Assembly (NCBI GenBank): GCA_965202905.1
Contig: OZ241868.1
Coordinates: 930,001 to 994,000 of the forward strand
Length of the DNA stretch: 64,000 bases
Origin: CAYFYS01 sp965202905
GTDB taxonomy: Bacteria; Pseudomonadota; Alphaproteobacteria; MPNO01
Reading direction: 5' to 3'
Shown: positions 24,065 to 32,399 of the stretch, one piece after another
Layout: each line of letters opens with the position of its first letter
How positions within the stretch are numbered: position 1 is the stretch's first letter
Notes under the pieces: generated by a model
Seen by the model: the letters and a program-made list of their open reading frames with translations, nothing else
What the model was told of the DNA's origin: nothing
Databases searched by the model: none
Program-made: the position numbers and the translations under genes

Positions 24065-25660
24065 TCAGGCGCTCGCATGGCCCCGCCGCCAGATCTCCTT
24101 GAGATCCTCGCGGCGGACCTTGCCGCGGTCGTTCTTGGGCAGGGACTCAACGAAATAGACCGCTTTCGGCGCCCGGTATTCGGGCATGGTCCCGGCGCAA
24201 TGGCCCCTGATCTCGTCCTCGTTCGGCGCTTCGCCCGCCCGCGCGACGACGTAGCACACGACCTCTTCGCCATAGATGGAATCCGGCACGCCCACGGCCG
24301 CGGCCTCCAGCACCTTGGGGTGGCGCAGGACCACGTTGTCGATCTCATTGGGCGAGATGTTGACCCCGCCGCGGATAATCAGGTCCTTGAGCCGGCCGGT
24401 CACGGTGACGAACCCCTCCTCGTCCATCACCGCAAGATCGCCGAGATGGATGCGGCGGCCCCGAAGGTCTTCCCATTCCCCGTCCGCGGAGATCGAGGCG
24501 ACCGCGCATTGCGGCCCGCCCAGCGTCACCTCGCCCTCGATCCCGGGCGGGCACGGATTGCCGTCCGCATCGACGATCAGGAATTCCTGGTGCCTGGCCG
24601 GCGGGCCCACGGTGCCCTTCTTCTTGTAGTAATGTCGGTTGCCGCACACCCAGCCGCCCTCCGAGGAGCCGTAGAACTGGATCACCGGGATGCCGTAGGT
24701 GTCCTCGAACTGCCGCCAGCGTTCCGGCGTCAGCGGCGCGGTGCTCGAACTCATCAGCCGCAGGGTCGGCAAATCCTTCGCCGTCACGTCCGCCGGCTCG
24801 TTGAGCAGCATGTTGATCACGGTCGGGATGCCGACCGAGAAGGTGATGCCGTGGGTCTTGATCCAATCGAAAAAACGGCTGGCCGAGAACCGCCTGGCGA
24901 AGTAGAGCGTACAGCCGGTCTGCATCCACGGCAGCAGGCTCAGCCCCTGCGCCGAATTCCAGCCGAAGGAGCGGTATTCCAACGTCCGGTCGTTTTCGGT
25001 CAGCCCGAGAAAATCGATCGAGGACAGGCCGAAGAGCCAGTGGCCGAGCTGGTCGCAGACGAAGAGCTTGGGCTTGTCGGTGGTGCCGGATGTGCAATAG
25101 ACGCTGCCGATATCCTCGGGCGCGTTCTCGACGCCCCGTTCGGGCGACGCCGGACCGGCCGCAACCCGGGCGAAGAACTCCCCGGAATCCGGGTCGCCCC
25201 CGGCATCGGGACGCCAGGTCGAGAAGACCATGATCTCGCCGCCGACCCCCCCGGTCATGCGCGGGCCGTCCATGTCCTGGTGCCAGAGCGTCAGCTTGGG
25301 CGTCAGCCTCTGCAGGATCTCGGCGACATAGGCGATGTTCATCTCGACATTGAGCGGGCAGATCACCGCGCCGGCGCGCCAGATCCCCATCCACAGGATG
25401 ATCTTCTCCAGCCTCTCGTCGCACAGCACGGCAACGTTGTCGCCCTTGCCGACGCCGCGCCCGGCCAGGAAGTTCGCGATGCGGTTGACTTCGGCGTGGA
25501 GCTGGCCGAACGTGATCGAAGTGTCCTGGTCGAGGTCGTAAAGCGCGGTCTTGTCCGGGTCGCGGGCCTTGTAGCGGTCGAGCAGCGCCCGCACCGATTG
25601 GAAGGGAATCGCGAGGTCGTGCTCCGCTCCCGGTTCGGTCCCACCCACTTTTCGCGCCAT
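24065..25660 (-). CDS. AMP-forming acyl-CoA ligase
   Basis: A 531-residue ANL-superfamily ligase: P-loop YCTSGTTDKPKLFV near residue 190, FYGSSEGGWVCG for the adenine-binding A5 motif, HLGDLAVMDEEGFV for A7, and the C-terminal lysine in LPKNDRGKVRREDL. The ATG at 25660 is preceded by GAGGAG. It resembles the caiC/fadD13-like branch, and the substrate cannot be told. It is oriented like ubiD but separated from it by a strong hairpin. The 320-bp spacer before it, to 25980, contains only a 20-bp tandem duplication and probably both divergent promoters. Confidence 0.87.
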   Translation of the reverse strand: MARKVGGTEPGAEHDLAIPFQSVRALLDRYKARDPDKTALYDLDQDTSITFGQLHAEVNRIANFLAGRGVGKGDNVAVLCDERLEKIILWMGIWRAGAVICPLNVEMNIAYVAEILQRLTPKLTLWHQDMDGPRMTGGVGGEIMVFSTWRPDAGGDPDSGEFFARVAAGPASPERGVENAPEDIGSVYCTSGTTDKPKLFVCDQLGHWLFGLSSIDFLGLTENDRTLEYRSFGWNSAQGLSLLPWMQTGCTLYFARRFSASRFFDWIKTHGITFSVGIPTVINMLLNEPADVTAKDLPTLRLMSSSTAPLTPERWRQFEDTYGIPVIQFYGSSEGGWVCGNRHYYKKKGTVGPPARHQEFLIVDADGNPCPPGIEGEVTLGGPQCAVASISADGEWEDLRGRRIHLGDLAVMDEEGFVTVTGRLKDLIIRGGVNISPNEIDNVVLRHPKVLEAAAVGVPDSIYGEEVVCYVVARAGEAPNEDEIRGHCAGTMPEYRAPKAVYFVESLPKNDRGKVRREDLKEIWRRGHASA

Positions 25661-25684
25661 CGACTCACTCCTCGAACCGTCCCT

Positions 25685-25724
25685 GAACCATGCGCACGCG
25701 CCGAGAACCATGCACACGCGCCGA
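25685..25724. repeat. 20-bp tandem duplication in a divergent spacer
   Basis: GAACCATGCGCACGCGCCGA (25685-25704) is followed directly by a copy with one change (25705-25724). Confidence 0.9.
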
Positions 25725-25980
25725 GTGAAGCGATAGTCCGTAGGGCGCCGAGCGCGGTCAAGCATGTCGCGGCCCTTCGGAATCGGGCTCGTTCGAGGCT
25801 TTCTTGGCGCTCTTGGCGATGATAGTTTAACCGATCTTTCGCTGTGGCGGCGCGCCGCGTCGGGCCGATGTCCGCCTCATGGAACCAGTCGGTCGACGCG
25901 CCCGGTGGATCGTTTCACCGTGCGCCGTCCACTGAACCGGACGCCGCCGAGAGCGGCCCGGCAAGATCGGAGGCAAAGCG

Positions 25981-26979
25981 ATGCGCGCAGTGGTCGTCGA
26001 GGAATTCGGCCCGCTCGAGAATCACAGGCTCAAAGAGGCGCCCGACCCCGAGCCCGGACCGCAGGAAGTCCTGATCGACATCCATGCCATCGGCGTGAAC
26101 TTCCCCGACACCCTGATGATGCAGGGGCTTTATCAGACCAGGCCCGATCGCCCGTTCGTGCCGGGCCGGGACGCCGCGGGCGTCGTCACGGCGGTCGGCG
26201 AGAAGATCACCAAGGTCAGGACCGGCGACCGGATCGCCGTCATGGTCCCGATCGGCGCCTATGCCGAGAAGGTCGTGGCGCCGGAATCGCGCTGTTTCCC
26301 ACTGCCCGACGGCGTCGATTTCATCACCGGAGCCGGGATGACGACCATCTACAACACGGCCTATGTGTCCCTGATGATCCGCGGGCAGTTCCAGCCGGGC
26401 GAGACCGTACTGGTGCTGGGCGCCTCGGGCGGCGTCGGGCTCGCCGCCGTCCAAATCGCCAAGGCCAAGGGCGCAATCGTGCTCGCGGCCGCCACCTCCG
26501 AAGAGAAGGCCGCGCTGGCCAAGGCCAACGGCGCGGACCATACGATCGACCTGTCGGTCGGCGACCTGCGCGAGGGGCTTCGCGAGCAGGTCTTCGCCGC
26601 AACCGGCGGGCGGGGCGTGGACATCGTTCTCGATCCGGTCGGCGGTGATGTGTTCGATGCGGCCATCCGCACGCTTGCCTTTGCCGGCAGGATCGTCGCC
26701 ATCGGGTTTGCGGCGGGCCGGATCCCCGAGGCCAAGGCCGGATATTTCAACGTCAAGAACCTGACTTTGGCCGGCGTCTCGCTCGACCTGCACTTCCGCT
26801 ACATGCCCGAGACCATGGAGAAGGTCGTCGCCGAGGTGATGGACATGTGCGTCAAGGGCGAGATTCGCCCGGAGATCACCGCCACCCACAAGCTGGAGGA
26901 TTTCCAGCAGGCGATTGCGCTATTCGGCCAGCGCAGGGCCGTCGGCAAAACGGTGCTGACCACGGGCAAGGCCGGCTGA
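25981..26979 (+). CDS. Zinc-independent quinone oxidoreductase (MDR family)
   Basis: A 332-residue NADPH-dependent oxidoreductase of the medium-chain dehydrogenase/reductase superfamily, QOR type. It has the GroES-like N-terminus (MRAVVVEEFGPLENHRLKEA), VPGRDAAGVV, the nucleotide-binding AVxGxSGGVG-like stretch LVLGASGGVGLAAVQIAKAKG (in two parts around residue 150), and IDVVLDPVGG-like VDIVLDPVGGDVF. Zinc ligands are absent, as usual for this branch. The ATG at 25981 follows GGAGG. It sits 22 bp before the ATP-grasp gene and probably shares its transcript; it may reduce an enoyl or quinone intermediate of the local pathway. Confidence 0.87.
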   Translation: MRAVVVEEFGPLENHRLKEAPDPEPGPQEVLIDIHAIGVNFPDTLMMQGLYQTRPDRPFVPGRDAAGVVTAVGEKITKVRTGDRIAVMVPIGAYAEKVVAPESRCFPLPDGVDFITGAGMTTIYNTAYVSLMIRGQFQPGETVLVLGASGGVGLAAVQIAKAKGAIVLAAATSEEKAALAKANGADHTIDLSVGDLREGLREQVFAATGGRGVDIVLDPVGGDVFDAAIRTLAFAGRIVAIGFAAGRIPEAKAGYFNVKNLTLAGVSLDLHFRYMPETMEKVVAEVMDMCVKGEIRPEITATHKLEDFQQAIALFGQRRAVGKTVLTTGKAG

Positions 26980-27001
26980 GCCGGTCGCCGGGCCGGCGTC
27001 G

Positions 27002-27709
27002 ATGGCGGCCCGCGGCCCCAGGATCGAGCAGGTCGACGCGCTCCTCGACGCGGCGAGATCGCGCGGCGCGCGGACGCTGTCCGAATACGACAGCAAGCTC
27101 GTCCTGGCCGCCTATGGCGTCCCGGTGACCCGCGAGATTCCGGTCAACGGGCTCGGCGAGGCCAGGACGGCGGCGCGGACGCTCGGCCGCCCGGTCGTTC
27201 TGAAGGCCTGCGGGGCGGACGCCGCTCACAAGACAGAACAAGGGCTGGTCGCGCTCGATCTCGGCACCGACAAGGCGCTCGCCGAAGCCTTTCGCTCAAT
27301 CAAGGCGCGCGCGGGACCGGCGTTCAGCGGCGGCTTTCTCGTTCAGGAGATGGTCAAGGGCGAGCGCGAGTTTGCGATCGGCATGATCCGCGATCGGCAG
27401 TTCGGCCCATCGGTCATGTTCGGCCTCGGCGGGATTTTTACCGAGGTCCTGCAAGACGTGGTCTTCCGCGTCGCGCCGGTGCGCAAACGCGACGCGCTGG
27501 ACATGCTGGGAAGCATCCGCGCGCGCAAGCTGCTGGACGCCATCCGCGGCATGCCGGCGGTGGATTGCAACGCGCTTGCCAGATCCATCGTCGCGCTCGG
27601 CAGGATCGGCCTCGATCATCCGGGAATCGAGCAGATCGATGTGAATCCGATGATCGCGCGTGGGGCGGATCCGGTGGCGGTCGACGCGCTGATCGTGCTC
27701 GGCCGGTGA
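27002..27709 (+). CDS. ATP-grasp acyl-CoA synthetase beta chain (AcdB-like)
   Basis: A 235-residue ATP-grasp_5 protein: LSEYDSKLVLAAYGVPVTRE, then KACGADAAHKTEQGLVALDL, QEMVKGEREFAIGMIRD, MFGLGGIFTEVLQDVVFRVA and the metal-binding end QIDVNPMIARG. This is the beta chain of ADP-forming acetyl-CoA synthetases, or the C-terminal half of fused ones. An alpha chain with the CoA-binding and phosphohistidine domains is needed for activity, but none is adjacent. The only alpha-like sequence in the window is the dead remnant at 744-1118. Confidence 0.85.
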   Translation: MAARGPRIEQVDALLDAARSRGARTLSEYDSKLVLAAYGVPVTREIPVNGLGEARTAARTLGRPVVLKACGADAAHKTEQGLVALDLGTDKALAEAFRSIKARAGPAFSGGFLVQEMVKGEREFAIGMIRDRQFGPSVMFGLGGIFTEVLQDVVFRVAPVRKRDALDMLGSIRARKLLDAIRGMPAVDCNALARSIVALGRIGLDHPGIEQIDVNPMIARGADPVAVDALIVLGR

Positions 27710-27750
27710 TGTCGGCGATGGCCCGCCGACGATGGCCGGGTGACGGCCCG

Positions 27751-27774
27751 GCGGCGATGGGAGCGGCGATGGGA
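27751..27774 (+). repeat. 12-bp tandem duplication that doubles a ribosome binding site
   Basis: GCGGCGATGGGA occurs twice in tandem (27751-27762, 27763-27774). Each copy carries GGGA ahead of the ATG at 27785. Confidence 0.85.
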
Positions 27775-27784
27775 GATGCAAACG

Positions 27785-28225
27785 ATGACAAATGACGCCG
27801 ATGCAAGGCGGGCGGCGCTCGCGGCGCTGGTGGTCGACTTCACCGAGGCCTTCAACCGCGAAAACATCGACGAGGTGATGTCGTATTTCGCCGTCGATGC
27901 GATCTATGACGAGTTTCACGGCGAGCGCCACCAGGGCGTCGAGGCGATTCGCGCGGCCTTTGTCCCGCAGTTCCGCGGCGATTACGGCAGGATGCGGTTT
28001 CACAGCGAGGACATGTTCCTCGATGTCGCGGCCGGAAAGGCGATGATCCGCTGGTTGCTGACCCTGGAGACCCCCGACCGCGCCGGCGGCTGGCGCGGCC
28101 TCGACCTCCTCCATTTCGAGGACGACAAGCTCAAGGAGAAGCACACCTACGCCAAGGCCAAGGTGCCGCTGATCGAGGCAAAGGAGGACTCCGCGCGGGT
28201 GCGCGAGGCGCTCGAAACCACCTGA
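27785..28225 (+). CDS. SnoaL-like NTF2-fold protein
   Basis: A 146-residue protein. The helix ALAALVVDFTEAFNRENIDE, then YFAVDAIYDEFHGERHQGVE and a curved sheet ending LLHFEDDKLKEKHTYAK, are typical of SnoaL_2-type NTF2-fold proteins (isomerases, cyclases or binding proteins). The ATG at 27785 is chosen because GGGAG at 27771-27775 is 9 nt upstream; an ATG at 27776 lies directly against that site. It follows the ATP-grasp gene and converges on the alpha/beta hydrolase. Confidence 0.8.
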   Translation: MTNDADARRAALAALVVDFTEAFNRENIDEVMSYFAVDAIYDEFHGERHQGVEAIRAAFVPQFRGDYGRMRFHSEDMFLDVAAGKAMIRWLLTLETPDRAGGWRGLDLLHFEDDKLKEKHTYAKAKVPLIEAKEDSARVREALETT

Positions 28226-28238
28226 GCGATCGCCGGTT

Positions 28239-29009
28239 TCAGAGGACGTCTGCGTCCAGAAACGCCTTCACGATCCCGACGATCGCTTTTGGATCGGCCA
28301 GATGCGGGAAATGGCCGACGCCCGGAAGCAGGCGCGCCTTTGCGTTGGGGACCGCGCGGCCGATCGACCCGATCTGGACCGGCAGCCCGTACTCGTCCTC
28401 GCTGCCGTGGATGACGAAAAGCGGCTTTACGATCGCTGCGATCTCGCGGGTGACGTCCCAGCCCGCACCGAAGGCGCGCGACCACGTTTCCACCCAACCC
28501 TCCAGCAGCGCGGCCCCCTTCTCGCCGTGGAACCGGGGGATCCATGCCGGAACGTCGTCCTCGTCCAGGCATTTTCGCAGACGCCGGAGCTGGCCGGCGG
28601 TCGCGGCGTCGCCGTGGACATGGGCCGATATGCTGACCAGACCGCGCAGGCCGGCGGGATCGGTCGCGCCGTGCAGGAGCGCGATCGTCCCGCCGTCGCT
28701 GTGGCCGATCACGACGTGATCGTCGATGCCCGCCGCCGCCAGCACCCTGGGCAGGCGTTCGGCCGCATCCGCCATGAGAAAATCCGGGAACGCGGCGCGG
28801 GCGTCGGAACGGCCGTACCCCCAGCGGTCATAGGCGAACGCGCCCAGACCGGTCTCCTCGGCCAGCAGGCGCGGAAAGGCGCGCCAAGTCTCGATACTGC
28901 CCAGCCCGTCGTGCAGAAACACCAGCACCGGCGCGCCGGCAACCGGCGCCCGCGGCCATTCGGCGTAGAGCCGTGCGCCGTCGACCTCCAGAAATCTTCC
29001 CTGCAGCAC
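28239..29009 (-). CDS. Alpha/beta-hydrolase
   Basis: A 256-residue hydrolase: oxyanion turn LHDGLGS, nucleophile elbow GHSDGG, acid region IHGSEDEYG and catalytic histidine in GVGHFPHLAD. Length and core suit the broad esterase/C-C-bond hydrolase group. I place the start at GTG 29009 (VLQGRFLEVDG), because further upstream the sequence belongs to a decayed carbamoyltransferase gene; a longer start at 29132 is possible but its residues are not family-like. It converges with the NTF2-like gene 14 bp away. Confidence 0.8.
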   Translation of the reverse strand: MLQGRFLEVDGARLYAEWPRAPVAGAPVLVFLHDGLGSIETWRAFPRLLAEETGLGAFAYDRWGYGRSDARAAFPDFLMADAAERLPRVLAAAGIDDHVVIGHSDGGTIALLHGATDPAGLRGLVSISAHVHGDAATAGQLRRLRKCLDEDDVPAWIPRFHGEKGAALLEGWVETWSRAFGAGWDVTREIAAIVKPLFVIHGSEDEYGLPVQIGSIGRAVPNAKARLLPGVGHFPHLADPKAIVGIVKAFLDADVL

Positions 29010-29049
29010 GATCGCTTCGGTTTCCGCCGACGGGTGCGCGGCGGCCCCT

Positions 29050-29745
29050 GGTGGGCCGCAATCTTCTGCATGGCGGCCTTGGCCCGCGGCTGGGCCATGT
29101 CGATTTCGGGCAGCGAAAGCTCGCGCGGGCACCGGGCGCGCTCAAGCTCCCACGCGATGACCGCCGCGCGGACTTTGAGCGCATTTCTCACCTGCTCGTG
29201 AATCAGCGACTGGGGCTGACTGATCAGACCGTAGACCGTGGTCGATCTCGTCGACGACCGGACCCGGCGCCATCAGGCGAACGCCCTGCGGTATGCGCAT
29301 GATCGGCCGCTCGGACGGGCTGCTACCCTGCCAGCGGAAGACCATGAGGATGTCATAGTTCGGCCGCTCCGGGGCTTCGAGCGGCGATCGCATTGGTAGT
29401 CGATCGTCACCCGATGGCCGCGCCGACGGAACAAATCGGTGGCTGACCGAGAGACCCGGCTCGATGTGTCGCCCTCCATCCGCACCCGGACGCCCTCGGT
29501 CCTGCCGAGCGCACACGAACATAAGGTGTGTGTCAGGGTTTCGCCCTTGGCCATTGACGCCATTGACGACATTCCCATGGGCTTGGCGTCGGAGATTGCC
29601 CCGATGGCGTGACAGGCCAGTCGACAGGACATGTCGGTGCGGGTCGAAGGCTGATCGAAAATCAGTGCGATCGGGACGCCAGCGGCAGACGCCGGGCGGT
29701 CGATCAACGGAAAGATCTCATCGGGGCCATACATCATATTGGCTT
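29050..29745 (-). pseudogene. Aspartate-carbamoyltransferase-like remnant
   Basis: Read leftward in changing frames: FDQPSTRTDMSCRLACHAIG, which is the carbamoyl-phosphate loop STRTR-like motif with its last arginine lost; MSSMASMAKGETL; then YDILMVFRWQ and RLMAPGPVVDEIDHGLRSDQ; then SLIHEQVRNALKVRAAVI. The order is that of an aspartate/ornithine carbamoyltransferase (PyrB-like ending HPGP...EID...D..RS). Frameshifts and a missing middle domain make it inactive. It is not the housekeeping pyrB; it may have been a catabolic carbamoyltransferase. The spacer 29746-29999 contains an 11-bp tandem duplication (29736-29757) and no gene. Confidence 0.6.
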
Positions 29746-29999
29746 TATATTGGCTTTGGACTGGGCGCCGAGCGACCGGACGGCGCAATGGCGTCCGGCC
29801 CGCGCGGTCTGTGGAACTGGGGAGGATCGTCGGGACAGGCGGGGACCGGGATACCGAATTCCTCGCGCCCGGGGGCGGTGAGCGCGATCCAAACGACCGG
29901 AAACCCCGAAACGTCCATGGGTGGCGAGGCTACCCGGCGGCCCTGGAATCGGCTACTGATTAATAGATACCGCGAGAGCGATTCGAGGGAGACGCCGCG

Positions 30000-31169
30000 A
30001 TGACATCCGAACCGCACAACAGGCGGCCCCGCGCCGTCATGGCGGCGCTTGCGTTGTGTCTTGCGGTCCTGTTGCGCCCGGCGCCGGCGTCATCGCTCGA
30101 GACCACCGCCAGACATGCGATCCTGGTCGATGCCGAAACCGGTACGGTACTGTTGGAGCGCGAGGCCGACGAGTCGATTCCGCCGGCATCGATGAGCAAG
30201 CTGATGACCGTCTACATGGCCTTCGAGCGGCTCAAGGACGGCAGCCTGAACATGGACGACAAGTTCCTGGTCAGCCGCAAGGCCTGGCGCAAGGGCGGCT
30301 CGAAAACGTTCGTGATGGTCAAAAAGCATGTGAGCGTGGAGGATCTCCTGCGCGGCATCATCGTCCAATCCGGCAACGACGCCTGCATCGTGCTGGCCGA
30401 AGGACTCGCCGGCAGCGAGGAACGCTTCGCAGAGCAGATGACCCGGCGCGCGCGCGAGATCGGTCTGCGCCACAGCAGGTTCCGCAATGCGACCGGCTGG
30501 CCCGAGGACGGCCACCTGATGAGCGTTCGCGACATCGCGACCCTGTCGCAGCGCATCATCGAGGAGTTTCCCGAATACTACCCGATGTTCGCCGAAAAGA
30601 GGTTTAGTTTCGGCGGCATCAGGCAAGGCAACCGCAACCCGCTGCTTTACGGCGATATCGGGGCCGACGGGCTCAAGACCGGGCATACCGAAGCGGCCGG
30701 TTACGGCCTCGCCGGCTCCGCCGTGCGCGACGGGAGGCGGATCGTCATGGTCATCGCCGGGCTGAGCAGCGTGCGCGAGCGGACGCAGGAATCGTTCCGC
30801 CTCATGGAAATCGCCTTCAGCCGCTTCCGCAACTATACCCTGTTCGCAAAGGGGGCGGTGGTGGGCGAGGCCGGCGTCTGGCTGGGCAAGCGGGATTTGG
30901 TGCGCCTGGTCGCCGCGCGGGACGTCAAGATCACCCTGCAGCGCGACGCCCGCCCCGAGCTGAAGGCGGTGATCGCCTATAGCGGACCGATACCCGCCCC
31001 CATCGAGCCGGGCGACCCGGTCGCCCGGCTCGTGGTCACGGCGCCGGACTTCGAGACGCTCGAAATTCCGTTGCTTGCCGACGAGGCCATCGACAAGCTC
31101 GGCCCCTTCCGGAGACTCGGCCCGGCGATCGAATACCTCCTCTGGGGCGAACCGGCCGTTCGCCGGTAG
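30000..31169 (+). CDS. D-alanyl-D-alanine carboxypeptidase (PBP5/DacA-type)
   Basis: A 389-residue penicillin-binding protein. The signal peptide covers roughly residues 1-31 (MAALALCLAVLLRPAPASS). The catalytic SxxK is SMSK (in PASMSKLM), the second motif is SGN (VQSGNDA) and the third KTG (GLKTGHTE), followed by the C-terminal PBP5 beta domain from about residue 280. It trims the pentapeptide of peptidoglycan in the periplasm. The ATG at 30000 follows GAGGGAGA. No partner genes; it stands alone downstream of a pseudogene. Confidence 0.93.
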   Translation: MTSEPHNRRPRAVMAALALCLAVLLRPAPASSLETTARHAILVDAETGTVLLEREADESIPPASMSKLMTVYMAFERLKDGSLNMDDKFLVSRKAWRKGGSKTFVMVKKHVSVEDLLRGIIVQSGNDACIVLAEGLAGSEERFAEQMTRRAREIGLRHSRFRNATGWPEDGHLMSVRDIATLSQRIIEEFPEYYPMFAEKRFSFGGIRQGNRNPLLYGDIGADGLKTGHTEAAGYGLAGSAVRDGRRIVMVIAGLSSVRERTQESFRLMEIAFSRFRNYTLFAKGAVVGEAGVWLGKRDLVRLVAARDVKITLQRDARPELKAVIAYSGPIPAPIEPGDPVARLVVTAPDFETLEIPLLADEAIDKLGPFRRLGPAIEYLLWGEPAVRR

Positions 31170-31333
31170 CCTTCCGCCGGCTTGCCGTCGATCATCTCCA
31201 GCCGGTCCTCGCCGCAAACAGCGCGCCGGCGACGACACACGGCGCGTCGGCTTGCCCATGCGCGGACCGCGATGCTAGCCTGAGCCTGCGGACCCAGGGG
31301 TTCGACCGAACGCATGATGGGGAGGAATAAGCG

Positions 31334-32305
31334 ATGAGGATCAAGACGTTGGCCTTCGCGGCCCTGGTCCTGCTGATGCCCGCGCTCGCTGCACCTGAGG
31401 CCAAGACGCTCAAGGTCGCCCTGGTGCTGCCGGGTCCGATCACCGACGGGACCTTCAACTCGGCCGCCCACAAAGGCATCGAGATGGCCAGGAAGAACTA
31501 CGACATCGCCGTCTCGATGCAGGAGAACACCTCGGTCGCAGCAATTGACGAAGCGCTGATCAACTACGGGCGCGCCGGCTACGACGTGGTCATCGCCCAC
31601 GGGTTCCAGTTCGCCGAGTCCGCGGGGAAAATCCATAAGCAGTTCCCCAAGACTTGGTTCCTCGTGACGATGGTCAAGACATCGGCGTCGCCGAACCTCG
31701 CCTCGCTCGACGTGCGGCTGGGCGATGCCGGCTATGTCGGCGGCGCGCTGGCGGCCCTGGTCAGCAAGACCGGAGTGATCGGCACCGTCGGCGGCATCCC
31801 GGTCCCGGTCATCCAGGAATACGCCGATGGCTTCGAGCGGGGCGCCAAGCGCATGCGCCCGGACATCCAAGTGCTTTCCGCCTATGTCGGCTCGTTCACC
31901 GATGCGGCCAAGGGCAAGGAGATCACCGTGGCCATGATCGAGCGCAAAGCCGACGTGGTGACCGCGCAGGGCAACGAATCGGTGATGGGCACCATCAACG
32001 CAGCCAAGGAAGCAGGCGTGATGGCGATCGGCACCTTCTTCGATTCCGCCGCGCTCGCGCCCGATACCATCGTCAGCACCGCGCTGGTCAACATGGATGT
32101 CGCGATCGACCATGTGCTGGGCAAGGTGGTCGACGGCAGCATCGAGCCGAAGAACTATCTGCTGGGCTTCAAAGAGAACGCGCTCGACCTCGCGCCGTAC
32201 TACAAGTTCGAGAACAGGATCCAGGATGCCGACAAGCGGAAGATAAAGCAACTCATCGCCGACATCGTTGCGGGCAAGGTCGAGGATCTGCCAAAGATCC
32301 GCTGA
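31334..32305 (+). CDS. BMP/PnrA-like ABC transporter substrate-binding protein
   Basis: A 323-residue periplasmic binding protein of the BMP (basic membrane protein) family. A signal peptide (MRIKTLAFAALVLLMPALAA) is followed by KVALVLPGPITDGTFNSAAH, VIAHGFQFAESA, DAGYVGGALAALVSKTG and TAQGNESVMGTINAAKEAG. Family members bind purine nucleosides or related compounds for import. GGAGGAATAAGCG precedes the ATG. No permease or ATPase follows: a 15-base C tract and an unrelated convergent gene come next, so the transporter partners must lie elsewhere. Confidence 0.88.
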   Translation: MRIKTLAFAALVLLMPALAAPEAKTLKVALVLPGPITDGTFNSAAHKGIEMARKNYDIAVSMQENTSVAAIDEALINYGRAGYDVVIAHGFQFAESAGKIHKQFPKTWFLVTMVKTSASPNLASLDVRLGDAGYVGGALAALVSKTGVIGTVGGIPVPVIQEYADGFERGAKRMRPDIQVLSAYVGSFTDAAKGKEITVAMIERKADVVTAQGNESVMGTINAAKEAGVMAIGTFFDSAALAPDTIVSTALVNMDVAIDHVLGKVVDGSIEPKNYLLGFKENALDLAPYYKFENRIQDADKRKIKQLIADIVAGKVEDLPKIR

Positions 32306-32332
32306 TCCGGGCCGGCTCCGGACCCCGATAGT

Positions 32333-32347
32333 CCCCCCCCCCCCCCC
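32333..32347 (+). repeat. 15-base poly-C tract
   Basis: Fifteen consecutive C bases lie 28 bp past the BMP-family gene and 53 bp from the 3' end of the convergent MBL gene. The length is likely to vary by slippage, and sequencing error is possible. Confidence 0.9.
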
Positions 32348-32399
32348 AAGGGCCAGGCGCAAGGGGCGGATCGGCCTCGATGCGGGCCCGTATCGGCCG

